A stretch of 64,000 nt of DNA from VRUE01 sp963718775 (GTDB taxonomy: Bacteria; Actinomycetota; Thermoleophilia; Solirubrobacterales; 70-9). A program made the position numbers and the translations under genes. This document shows, piece by piece, positions 1 to 8,200 of the stretch (positions within the stretch are counted from its first letter, which is position 1; each line of letters starts with the position of its first letter). The DNA lies in the NCBI GenBank assembly GCA_963718775.1, contig OY970377.1:1178001-1242000 (forward strand). The letters are read 5' to 3'. Below the pieces are notes generated by a model. The model did no database searches. It was not told the origin of the DNA and saw nothing but the letters and a program-made list of their open reading frames with translations.

Positions 1-579
1 CATCCCCTCGGTGAACTCCAGCTCCATGCCGAAGGTCTGGCCTTCCTCGACGTTGACCACCCCGTCCTTGCCGACCTTCTCGATCGCGTCGGCGATCACG
101 TTGCCGATCTCGTCGTCACCGGCGGAGATGGCGGCGACGCGGGCGATCTGCTCCTTGCCCGCTACCTCCTTGGACTGCTTCTCGCGCAGGGTCTCGACGA
201 CGTCTTCGACGGCCGCCTCGATGCCGCGGCGCAGGGCCAGCGGGTTGGCGCCGGCGGCGACGTTCTTGAGCCCCTGGCGAACGATGATCTGGGCCAGCAG
301 GGTCGCCGTCGTGGTGCCATCGCCAGCAACGTCGTTGGTCGCCGTAGCGACCTCGCGAACGAGCTGGGCGCCCTGGTTCTCGAAGACGTCCTCGACCTCG
401 ATCTCACGGGCGATGGTGACGCCGTCGTTGGTGATCGTCGGCGCGCCGAACTTCTTGTCGAGCACGACGTAACGGCCCTTCGGGCCGAGGGTGACCTTGA
501 CCGCGTCGGCAACTGCGTCGACGCCGGCCTGCAGGGCCCCCCTTGCTTCCTCGCTGAACTTCAGCTCCTTATGAGCCAT
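1..579 (-). CDS. groEL: Chaperonin GroEL, N-terminal part (cut by window edge)
   Basis: ATP-dependent cytosolic chaperonin that folds proteins inside a double-ring cage capped by GroES. The 193 visible codons start MAHKELKFSEEARGALQAGV and stay open to the left edge, so the gene continues outside the window. The equatorial-domain signatures are present: TLGPKGRYVVLDKKFG, TNDGVTIA and the nucleotide-binding GDGTTTATLLAQ near residue 87. An AGGAGG ribosome-binding site lies about 11 nt before the ATG. It follows groES by 47 nt on the same strand and is expected to be co-transcribed from the CIRCE-controlled promoter. Identity is certain. Whether it is the only groEL copy cannot be judged here. 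Confidence 0.97.
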   Translation of the reverse strand, partial: MAHKELKFSEEARGALQAGVDAVADAVKVTLGPKGRYVVLDKKFGAPTITNDGVTIAREIEVEDVFENQGAQLVREVATATNDVAGDGTTTATLLAQIIVRQGLKNVAAGANPLALRRGIEAAVEDVVETLREKQSKEVAGKEQIARVAAISAGDDEIGNVIADAIEKVGKDGVVNVEEGQTFGMELEFTEGM

Positions 580-626
580 CTGATTTCAGTCCTCCTTGGT
601 TCTTCTAAGTCCTGGTGGGCAGGCGG

Positions 627-914
627 TCAGCCGAGCTTGGCGAGGACGTCCGACTCGCGCAACACGAGCAGGTCCTCGTCCTCGACGGTGACCTCGGTGC
701 CGCCGTATTTCGAGTAAAGGACCTCGTCGCCCTCGCTCACGTCGAGCGGGCGGCGAGTGCCGTCCTCGTTGATCGCGCCATCGCCGACGGCGACGACCTT
801 GCCCTTCTGGGGCTTCTCCTTGGCCGTATCGGGAAGGACGATTCCGCTAGCGGTCGTCTCCTCCTCATCGATCGGCTTGACGATCAGCCGGTCCCCGAGG
901 GGCTTCAGCTTCAT
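627..914 (-). CDS. groES: Co-chaperonin GroES
   Basis: The 95-residue heptameric lid of the GroEL chamber, complete and of normal family length. It begins MKLKPLGDRLIVKPIDEEE, which is the classic GroES start. The mobile-loop region follows (TTASGIVLPDTAKEKPQKG) and the protein ends with the conserved ESDVLA stretch. A GGAGG ribosome-binding site lies 7 nt upstream of the ATG. It is the first gene of the groES-groEL operon, and the CIRCE inverted repeat lies about 50 nt before its start, so heat-shock regulation by HrcA is expected. Confidence 0.98.
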   Translation of the reverse strand: MKLKPLGDRLIVKPIDEEETTASGIVLPDTAKEKPQKGKVVAVGDGAINEDGTRRPLDVSEGDEVLYSKYGGTEVTVEDEDLLVLRESDVLAKLG

Positions 915-965
915 CCGTATACCTCCATCTATGGGTCAGGGGTGGGTCAGAAGTTCGAACTGGAT

Positions 966-992
966 TTGGCACTCTATAGGTGAGAGTGCCAG
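966..992 (-). promoter_or_regulatory. CIRCE element (HrcA operator) upstream of groES
   Basis: Nine-base arms TTGGCACTC and GAGTGCCAG flank a 9-nt spacer, matching the CIRCE consensus TTAGCACTC-N9-GAGTGCTAA with one change per arm. It lies about 50 nt upstream of the groES start codon. CIRCE is the known operator of the HrcA repressor. HrcA itself is not in this window. Confidence 0.93.
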
Positions 993-1010
993 CGACTGAA
1001 AGATAGCGAC

Positions 1011-1484
1011 TCAGCTGCTGGCGAGAAGGGGGCAGCCCAGCAGGCTGGCGATTCCCTCGCCGCCTCGCTTCATGACCCAGTTGTGGTTCCATTCGAAAAT
1101 CGGGCGGGCAGCCGGAGCAACCGCGTTCATCCAGGGCTTGGTCGTCACCACGTTCCAGTCGTAGAGCACCGCGGTCACCCCTTCCTGCTCGTAGAGGCGC
1201 CAGCGGCCGACCCCGGACAGCTCGCCCACCACATCGGCCTCGAGCACATGCGGGCGCTCGATCCGCGTCGTCGTTATCTCGAACTCGACCCGGTAGGGCA
1301 GCAGGCTCTTCCAGACCATCCGGGCAACCGCCCCGACACGACCGTCGTCGCCGGGCTTCAGCTCTTCGGCCACCTCGACGCCACGCCACCACTGCGGCCA
1401 GCGCTTCTGATCGTGGATCGCCTCCCAGACCGGCTCCCGCGGCGACTCCAGCAGCCAGGTTGTCAGGAAGGAGTAGTGAGCCAC
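1011..1484 (-). CDS. SRPBCC-family (polyketide cyclase/START-like) protein
   Basis: A 157-residue protein with the helix-grip pattern of the SRPBCC/polyketide cyclase superfamily. The N-terminal strand runs into the motif SPREPVWEAIHDQKRWPQWW, which is typical of ligand-pocket proteins annotated as polyketide cyclase/dehydrase. These proteins bind hydrophobic ligands in a central cavity, and the ligand here is unknown. The start is a GTG with no clear Shine-Dalgarno sequence. It stands alone between the groES operon and the ASCH gene, both on the same strand. Family membership is well supported, but no specific function can be assigned. Confidence 0.8.
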   Translation of the reverse strand: MAHYSFLTTWLLESPREPVWEAIHDQKRWPQWWRGVEVAEELKPGDDGRVGAVARMVWKSLLPYRVEFEITTTRIERPHVLEADVVGELSGVGRWRLYEQEGVTAVLYDWNVVTTKPWMNAVAPAARPIFEWNHNWVMKRGGEGIASLLGCPLLASS

Positions 1485-1516
1485 GGGAGGTGGTACGGAG
1501 GAGGAGGGTTAGGCGA

Positions 1517-1921
1517 TCAGTTGTGGTGCGGGGTCTCCCCGTTGCCGAAGTGCGCGCCAGGAGGCTCGACGATCTGCGAGAAGCGGATCACGGTGACGGT
1601 TTCGTCTGGCGCAACCGGGCGGCCGTAGATCTGTTCGAGGAATTTGACCTCGTCCTCGAGGCGACGGAACTCCGGATTGTCGTGCTCGATGTCACGCGGC
1701 GAAAGGTCGGAGATCCGCTTTACCTCGACGTCGTCGATCACCGCGGTGAAGATCTTCTCGCGCGGGCTGTGGCGAAAGCCGACAGTGATCCAGACGACCT
1801 GACCGCGCTCGTACTTGCTGCTCTTGTCGCCGAGCCGAATCGTCGCCGACTTGCGTCCCCGCTTCAGCTGGTCGACGAAAATTGGCGAATAGAAGTTGAG
1901 AACGTAGATGCCGCCTCTCAT
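1517..1921 (-). CDS. ASCH/PUA-like domain protein
   Basis: A 134-residue protein starting MRGGIYVLNFYSPIFVDQL. The ATG at 1919-1921 was preferred over an upstream start, which would overlap the divergent RTX-like gene and add a low-quality N-terminus. The pattern of a basic GRKSATIRLGDKSSKYERGQ strand region followed by FTAVIDDVEVKRISDLSPRDI resembles ASCH/PUA-like beta-barrels. These are thought to bind RNA or act as nucleic-acid-associated enzymes (for example YqfB-type amidohydrolases). The exact substrate is unknown. It is divergent from the secreted RTX-like gene. Confidence 0.7.
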   Translation of the reverse strand: MRGGIYVLNFYSPIFVDQLKRGRKSATIRLGDKSSKYERGQVVWITVGFRHSPREKIFTAVIDDVEVKRISDLSPRDIEHDNPEFRRLEDEVKFLEQIYGRPVAPDETVTVIRFSQIVEPPGAHFGNGETPHHN

Positions 1922-2039
1922 AGCGGCTGCGAGCGTATCTGACCGTGGCGCGGCGCGGTCTGGACGGCTATTCGACCAAAGGTCAAGGAGCCCGGGGATT
2001 GGCCGATGGGTGGTTGTGCGGCAAATCTCTGCCATCCCC

Positions 2040-3902
2040 ATGCCAAAAGTCGCCGGCGTGCTCTTCGCCGGGGTTCTGCTCATGCTCGTCTTCGCGGGCA
2101 ACGCCTCGGCAGCGAGTTGCAACGGCAAGCACGCGACGATCGTCGGCACGGCCGGCGACGACGTGATCGTCGGCAAGAAAGCCAGTGACGTGATCTACGG
2201 CGGAGGCGGCGACGACCGGATCAGCGGCGGGCCGAACGGCAACGACAGGATCTGTGGCGGCCCCGGCGACGACTCGATCCACGGCGGCCGGGGCTTCGAC
2301 GCTCTCTACGGCGGCGCCGGCGACGACCGGCTGGCCGGCGACAGCGGCTCCGACCACATCGAGGGCGGCGGGGGCGACGACGATCTCAAGGGCGCCGAGG
2401 GCAAGGACAGCTTGATTGGCGGCGCCGACAACGACGTGCTGCTCGGCGCCAAGGGCCCCGACATCCTGGTCGGCGGCGCCGGTGACGACTACGCCAACGG
2501 CGACAAGGGCAGCGACGAGGTGGATGGCGCCGGCGGCAACGACTTTCTCCATGGCGACAAGGGCAACGACAGCATCGAGGGCGGGGCCGGCAGCGACCAG
2601 ATCGAAGGCGGGCCAGGTGACGACACCAAGCTCGACGGCGGCGGCGACAACGACTTCGTCTTCGGCGGAGCCGGCAGCGACCACGCGGATGGGGGCGAAG
2701 GCGACGGCGACGTCGTCCGCGGCGACAGCGGCGAAGACACCCTCGACGGTGGCGGCGGAGCTGACGACATCGTCTCCTACGCAAGCGCGACGCGCAGCGG
2801 GGTGGTCGTGGACCTCGGGGCCGGGCGCTCCAAAGGCGACGGCCACGACGGCCTGCAGGGCTTCGAGGACGTCGTCGGATCGCCGCAGGGCGACGACATC
2901 GTCGGCAGCGGCGAGTTCAACCGGCTCGACGGCGGGGTCGGCGACGACGCCCTCAGCGGCGCCGGAGGGCCCGACGAAGCGTTCGGCGGGGCCGGCAGCG
3001 ACGACTGCAGCGGCTTTGCCGCCGAGCACTCCTGTGGCGCCGAAGAAAATCCGCCCGGCAGCGGCACCTTCGTCATCCTCAACCAGGGGCTCGACGGCAG
3101 CAGCCTGGTCGTGCAGGGGGACGGCAACTCCAACAGCATCCAGGTCGCCTTCACCGGCGGCGGCTGGCTGGTCTCCGACAGCAGCGGCGCCTACCCCGGC
3201 GACGGCTGCGCCCTGGCTGACGGCGGCACGACGGTCAGCTGTCCGACCTCGGTCGCGACCGGCCTGGTCGTGATCACCGGTGGCCTCGGCGACGACAACA
3301 TCAACGTCGCCGACAGCGTTCCCGCCAACGTCAAGGTCCGCGCCAACGGCAACGCCGGCTCCGACGCGCTCAGCGGCGGGCCGGGCGACGACGTGCTCGA
3401 GGCGGGCGAGAACTACAACAGCCCCGACAACGGCAACGACACCCTGGTCGGCAACGCCGGCAGCGACGTGCTCTACGCCGATCCCGGCGCCGATCAGCTC
3501 TTCGGCGGGCCCGGCAACGACCTACTCGTCTCCTCGGTGCCGGTTTGCCAGGGACACAGCTACGGCGGCGGGCCCGGAGACGACACGGTCTCCTACGGGC
3601 GCTCCAACGCGAGCCTGACCGTCAAGCTCGGCGGCGCCGGCGGCCCCAGCGGCTGCGGCACGCCGGATCAGGTCGGCGGCGACAACGAGAGCCTCGAGGG
3701 ATCGGATGGGCCCGACGTGCTGATCGGCGACGGTGGCGAGAACAGCTTCATGGGGCACCTCGGCGCCGACACCTTCATCGGCATGGGCGGCGACGACTTC
3801 ATCGACGCGATCGACGGCAAGCGGGACAAGTCGATCCAGTGCGGTGGCGGCGACGACGACTTCATCAAGGACGGCGCGGACCCCAAGCCCGTCAACTGCT
3901 GA
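2040..3902 (+). CDS. Secreted RTX-like calcium-binding beta-roll protein
   Basis: A 620-residue protein with a Sec signal peptide (MPKVAGVLFAGVLLMLVFAG, predicted cleavage after NASA). About residues 38-330 consist of glycine/aspartate nonapeptide repeats such as GGAGDDRLAG and GGPGDDSIHG, the calcium-binding beta-roll of hemolysin-type proteins. A non-repeat segment of about 80 residues with paired cysteines (near 337-417) interrupts the array, which resumes to the C-terminus and ends with a Cys residue. The chosen ATG places the signal peptide exactly at the N-terminus, and the longer in-frame start is unlikely. No type I secretion genes are nearby, so Sec export to the surface or medium is inferred. 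The role could be adhesion or matrix formation, but no catalytic domain is visible. Confidence 0.85.
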   Translation: MPKVAGVLFAGVLLMLVFAGNASAASCNGKHATIVGTAGDDVIVGKKASDVIYGGGGDDRISGGPNGNDRICGGPGDDSIHGGRGFDALYGGAGDDRLAGDSGSDHIEGGGGDDDLKGAEGKDSLIGGADNDVLLGAKGPDILVGGAGDDYANGDKGSDEVDGAGGNDFLHGDKGNDSIEGGAGSDQIEGGPGDDTKLDGGGDNDFVFGGAGSDHADGGEGDGDVVRGDSGEDTLDGGGGADDIVSYASATRSGVVVDLGAGRSKGDGHDGLQGFEDVVGSPQGDDIVGSGEFNRLDGGVGDDALSGAGGPDEAFGGAGSDDCSGFAAEHSCGAEENPPGSGTFVILNQGLDGSSLVVQGDGNSNSIQVAFTGGGWLVSDSSGAYPGDGCALADGGTTVSCPTSVATGLVVITGGLGDDNINVADSVPANVKVRANGNAGSDALSGGPGDDVLEAGENYNSPDNGNDTLVGNAGSDVLYADPGADQLFGGPGNDLLVSSVPVCQGHSYGGGPGDDTVSYGRSNASLTVKLGGAGGPSGCGTPDQVGGDNESLEGSDGPDVLIGDGGENSFMGHLGADTFIGMGGDDFIDAIDGKRDKSIQCGGGDDDFIKDGADPKPVNC

Positions 3903-3920
3903 ACCGCGAAGCGCCGCGAC

Positions 3921-4619
3921 TCAGAAGATGTAGTTGCGCAGTTTCTCCGGCGCGAGCACGGTCACGCGCCCTCGCCCGGGGCGGACCACACCGGCTCGCT
4001 CGAGGTCGGCTAGGAAGCGGCTGACGCTCTCGCGCGAGGTGCCGGCGAGCTGGGCCAGGTCGGCCTGGTTCATGCGGATCGTCACCTCGCTGCCTTCACC
4101 GCCGCGCGGCGCCTCGTCGGCGACGAGCTGCGAGAGGACGCCGGCGACGCGGCTGGGGACGGTCTGGAAGGACTGGCGCGAGATCCGCTCGTTGGCGGTG
4201 CGCAGCCGCCGGACCAAAGCGGCGATCAGCTTCACGGTGATTTCGGGATGGCGGGCGAGCAGCGCCCGCACCTCACCAGCCGGCAGGGCGAGCAGCTCAC
4301 CGTCGTCGAGCGCCTCGACGCTGGCCGAGCGAACCTCGCCGTCGAGCATCGCCAGCTCGCCGAAGATGTCGCCGTGGCCAAGCGTGGCCAGCGTGATCGC
4401 GCGCCCATCGGAGTGCTCGCGGGTGACCCGGAAGCTGCCGTCGCGGACGATGTAGCAGGCATCGGAGTGATCGCCCTCGTGGAAAACGCGGGTGCCGGCG
4501 GGAAAAGAGCGGGCCACAGCGACCCGCGAGAAGCGCTCCAGCTCACCCTCCTCGAGATCGGCGAAGAGCGGCACGCTGCGCAGCAACACGACCGCCCCCA
4601 GGCTCTCCTCGACATCCAC
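3921..4619 (-). CDS. Crp/Fnr-family transcriptional regulator
   Basis: A 232-residue regulator. The N-terminal cyclic-nucleotide-binding beta-barrel (about residues 15-130) contains FPAGTRVFHEGDHSDACYIV and LGHGDIFGELAMLDGEVRSA. The C-terminal winged helix-turn-helix (about 165-225) contains QADLAQLAGTSRESVSRFLA, the DNA-recognition helix pattern of Crp. The GTG at 4617-4619 gives the normal family length; longer in-frame starts run into the divergent GNAT gene. It sits 37 nt from that gene and probably shares or controls the divergent promoter region. The ligand is unknown: the phosphate-binding GELAMLDGEVRSA region is near the cAMP consensus but does not prove cAMP binding. Confidence 0.9.
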   Translation of the reverse strand: MDVEESLGAVVLLRSVPLFADLEEGELERFSRVAVARSFPAGTRVFHEGDHSDACYIVRDGSFRVTREHSDGRAITLATLGHGDIFGELAMLDGEVRSASVEALDDGELLALPAGEVRALLARHPEITVKLIAALVRRLRTANERISRQSFQTVPSRVAGVLSQLVADEAPRGGEGSEVTIRMNQADLAQLAGTSRESVSRFLADLERAGVVRPGRGRVTVLAPEKLRNYIF

Positions 4620-4656
4620 AGCGGGATTATCGCCGAGCGGGCAATAGGGTGGGTCG

Positions 4657-5265
4657 ATGGCGGGACCGAGTCCGCAGGTCAGGCCGGCAACGGATGCCGA
4701 TCGGGAGGCGGCCGCGGAGGCCCTTGCGCTGGCCTTTGCAGACGACCCGGCCTGGGCGCACCTGCTCCCCGATTCCGCGACGCGGGCCGAGCGGCTCCTC
4801 GTCTTCTTCAATGCGGAGATCGCGAACCTGGTCCCTCAGTACCGCCAGATCTGGATCACAGAGGACGGCGGCGGCGCGGCAATCTGGGCCAAGCCCGGAT
4901 GCTGGCGGGTACCGCTGCCGCGAGAGCTGCGCCCAGCGCGCCGCATGACGGAAGCATTCGGGCGCCGCCTTCCTCTCGCGCTGCGGGCCCAGCTGCGGCT
5001 CGAACGGCATCACCCACGAAAGCCCGGGCACTGGTACCTGCACTACCTGGGGGTGGAACCGCGCCGCCAGGGGCGCGGCATCGGAGGCGCCCTGCTGGCG
5101 CCGGTGCTCGAGCGCTGCGACCGTGAGGGGACGCCTGCCTACCTGGAGTCGAGCACCGAGCGCAACCGAGTGCTCTACGAGCGCAATGGCTTCGTCTTGA
5201 CCGGCAGCTTCGACATGCCGGCCGGGGGACCGCCGATCCGCGAGATGTGGCGCGATCCGGCCTGA
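4657..5265 (+). CDS. GNAT-family N-acetyltransferase
   Basis: A 202-residue acetyltransferase. The acetyl-CoA pyrophosphate-binding motif A is clear near residue 130 (YLGVEPRRQGRGIGGALLAP), followed by motif B with the conserved YLESSTERNRVLYERNGF. It transfers an acetyl group from acetyl-CoA to an amine. The substrate is not evident, though the sequence resembles the group in which the acceptor is a small molecule or antibiotic. It is divergent from the Crp/Fnr gene and convergent with lhr, and a short hairpin follows its stop codon. Confidence 0.88.
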   Translation: MAGPSPQVRPATDADREAAAEALALAFADDPAWAHLLPDSATRAERLLVFFNAEIANLVPQYRQIWITEDGGGAAIWAKPGCWRVPLPRELRPARRMTEAFGRRLPLALRAQLRLERHHPRKPGHWYLHYLGVEPRRQGRGIGGALLAPVLERCDREGTPAYLESSTERNRVLYERNGFVLTGSFDMPAGGPPIREMWRDPA

Positions 5266-5273
5266 GACCGGGC

Positions 5274-5293
5274 GGACTGCCGCAAGGCAGTCC
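5274..5293. terminator. Hairpin between convergent GNAT and lhr genes
   Basis: Perfect 8-bp stem GGACTGCC/GGCAGTCC closed by a GCAA (GNRA) tetraloop, 8 nt after the GNAT stop codon and 5 nt from the lhr stop codon. There is no U tract, so this is at best a weak or Rho-assisted bidirectional terminator. Confidence 0.5.
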
Positions 5294-5298
5294 TGACG

Positions 5299-8200
5299 TC
5301 AGCGGGCGGCAAGGGTGAGTTTGCGGGGGCCGCGGCTGAAGCCGGCGCCGATCAGCGTCTCCTCGTGGCCGGAGCCGATCACCGGCTCGCCATCCAGTTT
5401 CTCGACGGCAAGCTTGGGCAGGCGACCGGCGCCAACTGCGTCGGCCAGGGCGCTCATCGTCCTAGCCAGCTCCTCATCGCTGAGCTCGACCAGGCGGACG
5501 ATGCCGCGGCCGCCGCGCTCGACGTAGAGGATCGGGGCGCCGTCGCGCATCAGCACGTGGGCGCCAGGGGTGCGAGCGGGTCGGCGGCCGGTGGCCGGTT
5601 TTGGCCAGGGCAGCGAGGCTCCGTAGGGGTTGGCCGGGTCAGTGGCGGCGAGGAGCAGAAAGGAGCCGTCATCGAGTGGCAGGGAGCGCAGGCGCTCGAC
5701 CGCCCCCGGCAGGGCGAACTGGGCGCCGCCAAGGCCCTCGACGAAGTAGCCGCGACGCGCCGTGCCGAGCAGCTCGAGGTTGCCGAGCTCGGCGTAGAGG
5801 CTGGCGAAGCCGCCGGGGATGCCCTCGGCGAGAACCGACTCGCGGGTGACGATGCCGTAGCGCTCCAGCATCAGCTCGGCCTGGGCGCGCAGGCGCGGGC
5901 CGGCCGCAGGCGCGTTCTCGAAGAGCGGCGCGGTCAACGACCAGCGGCCCTGCACGGCGGCCCCGCGGCGCGACGACGAGCAAAGCGACGGCCCCGCTGG
6001 TCAGACGGGGGCGCCGCGCGCAGGCGCGGCTGGCGCAGCGGCGAGAAAGCGTCGTTGGTCACCTCGCCCGCCCAGGCGAGGTCCCAGAGCGCCGTGTGCA
6101 GCTCCTCGACGGGGTGGTTGAGGTCGGCCAGTAGGTCGAGCCAGAAGTCGGGGCCGGCGGCGAGTCGCTCGCGGATCGCGTCGTGGACCTCGCCCTCGGG
6201 ACGCTCCAGCTTGGCGTTGGCCGGCGGCGGGCCGGCGAGACGGACGTCGTCACGGAAGTAGAGGGCGACGCGGCCGTCGCTGCGACCGCGCGCGCCGGCG
6301 CCGATCCAGACCACCTCGCCGCTGGTGCAGAGTTCGTCGAGCCAGGTCGGCGAGTAGGCGCCGAGGCGCCGCGGCAGCACGTCGCCCTCCCAGACCTTCG
6401 GCGTCAACGCCACTCCCTGCATCGGCACGAGCGCCTCGCGCAGGCGGTCGGGGCCGGCGCCAGCGGCGCGGTGGGCGTCGACGTTCTGCCAGCTCGAGAG
6501 GAAACGGGCGAAGCGATCACGGCCGGCGGGCTCGACCTCGCGGCGCAGATGGGCGAGGCTGGCGCGGCGCACCCGGCGCAGCACGTCGGCGTCGCACCAC
6601 TCGCGTTCGACCCCACCGGGCAGCAACTCGCCGCGGACCAGCGTGCCGGCACGCTCGAGCTCACGCAGCGCCGGGGTCGGATCGACCCCGTAGCGGGCGG
6701 CAAGCTGCACGGTCGGGAAGGGACCGTGGGTGCGGGCGTAGCGTCGCACCACGGCGACGAGTGGATCGGGCTGCTCGGCGAGGAAGCTCTCCGGCAGGCC
6801 GGCCGGCGGCGGTACCCCAAGCGCGTCGCGGAAGATGCCGGCGTGCTCGCCGGCGATGTAGCGCTCCTCGCCGTTGATCCGCACCAGCGCGACGCGGCGC
6901 TCGGCGATGAGCTTGTCCAGCATCGAGGCCGCCGAGTAACCCTCCGTCACCCGTTCGGCGCACTCCTCGGCAGTCAGGTCGCCGAGGTTGCGCAGCACCT
7001 GCTGCAGGGCGTCGCGGTCGCCGGCGCGGCCCGCCTCGGTGCGGTGCTGAAGCTGCGCCTCGACCTCCTCCAGCGCTTCGGGGTCGATCAGCTCGCGCAG
7101 CTCCTCCTGGCCGAGCAGCTCGCGCAGCAGGTCACGGTCCAGGGCCAGCGCCGCCGCGCGCCGCTCGGCGTTCGGCGTGTCGCCCTCGTACATGTAGGTC
7201 GCCACGTAGTCGAAGAGCAGCGAGGAGGCGAAGGGCGAAGCGGTGGCAGTCTCGACCTCGACCAGGTCGAGCTGGCGCGCTTGCAGCTTGCGTCAGCAGC
7301 TCGGCCAGCGAGGGCAGGTCGAGCACGTCGCGCAGCACCTCGCGGTAGGTCTCGAGCACGACCGGGAAGCGGGGGAAGTCACGGGCGACCTCGAGCAGGC
7401 TCTGCGCCTTCAGCCGCTGCTGCCAGAGCGGCGTGCGCTTGCCGGGATAGGCGCGCGGGATGAGTAGCGAACGGGCGGCGTTCTCGCGGAAGTGGGAGCC
7501 GAAGAGGGCCGAGCCGGAGAGCTCGCCGACGACGAGGTCCTCGAGCTCGTCGGGCTCGATCAGGACGAGGTCGGCGGGCGGCGGCTCGTCGGCGTCGGGA
7601 AGGTGGATGACGATGCCGTCGTCGGACCAGATCGCGTCGGCCTCGAGGTCGCGCTCGGCGCGGATCTTGGCGGCGAGGGCGAGGCCCCAGGCGGCGTGGA
7701 CGCGACCGCCATAGGGAGAGAGGATGCAGAGCCGCCAGTCGCCGATCTCGTCGCGGAAGCGCTCGACCACGATCGTCTCGTCGGAGGGGACGACGCGAGT
7801 CGCCGTCTGCTGCTCGCGCAGATAGGCGACGAGGTTCTCGGCGGCGCGGCGGTCGAGGTCGTACTCGGCAGCCAGTTCCTTGGGCTCGCGCGAGACCGCC
7901 TCGCGGGCGAAGGCGCCGATCGCCTTGCCCAGCTCGGCCGGGCGGCCGATCCCGTCGCCCTTCCAGAAGGGGACGGCGCCCGGGCACACCAGGCGCCGGG
8001 GTGACGATGACGCGGTCGCGGGTGATCTCCTCGATCCGCCAGGTGGTGGCGCCGAGCAGGAAGGTCTGGCCGGGCCGGGCCTCGTAGACCATCTCCTCGT
8101 CGAGCTCGCCGACGCGGCGGCCGTCGGGGAGGTGGACGCCGTAGAGGCCGCGATCGGGGATCGTGCCGGCGTTGGTGACGACCAGCGAGCGGGCGCCTTT

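Noticed and set aside
8..512. Open frames on both strands inside groEL
   Set aside because: They are out-of-frame shadows; the reverse frame continuous to base 1 encodes conserved GroEL.
1983..3029. 348-residue open frame antisense to the RTX-like gene
   Set aside because: It mirrors the Gly/Asp repeat codons on the opposite strand, giving a Val/Ala-rich composition with no domain; the sense strand has a signal peptide and ordered repeats.
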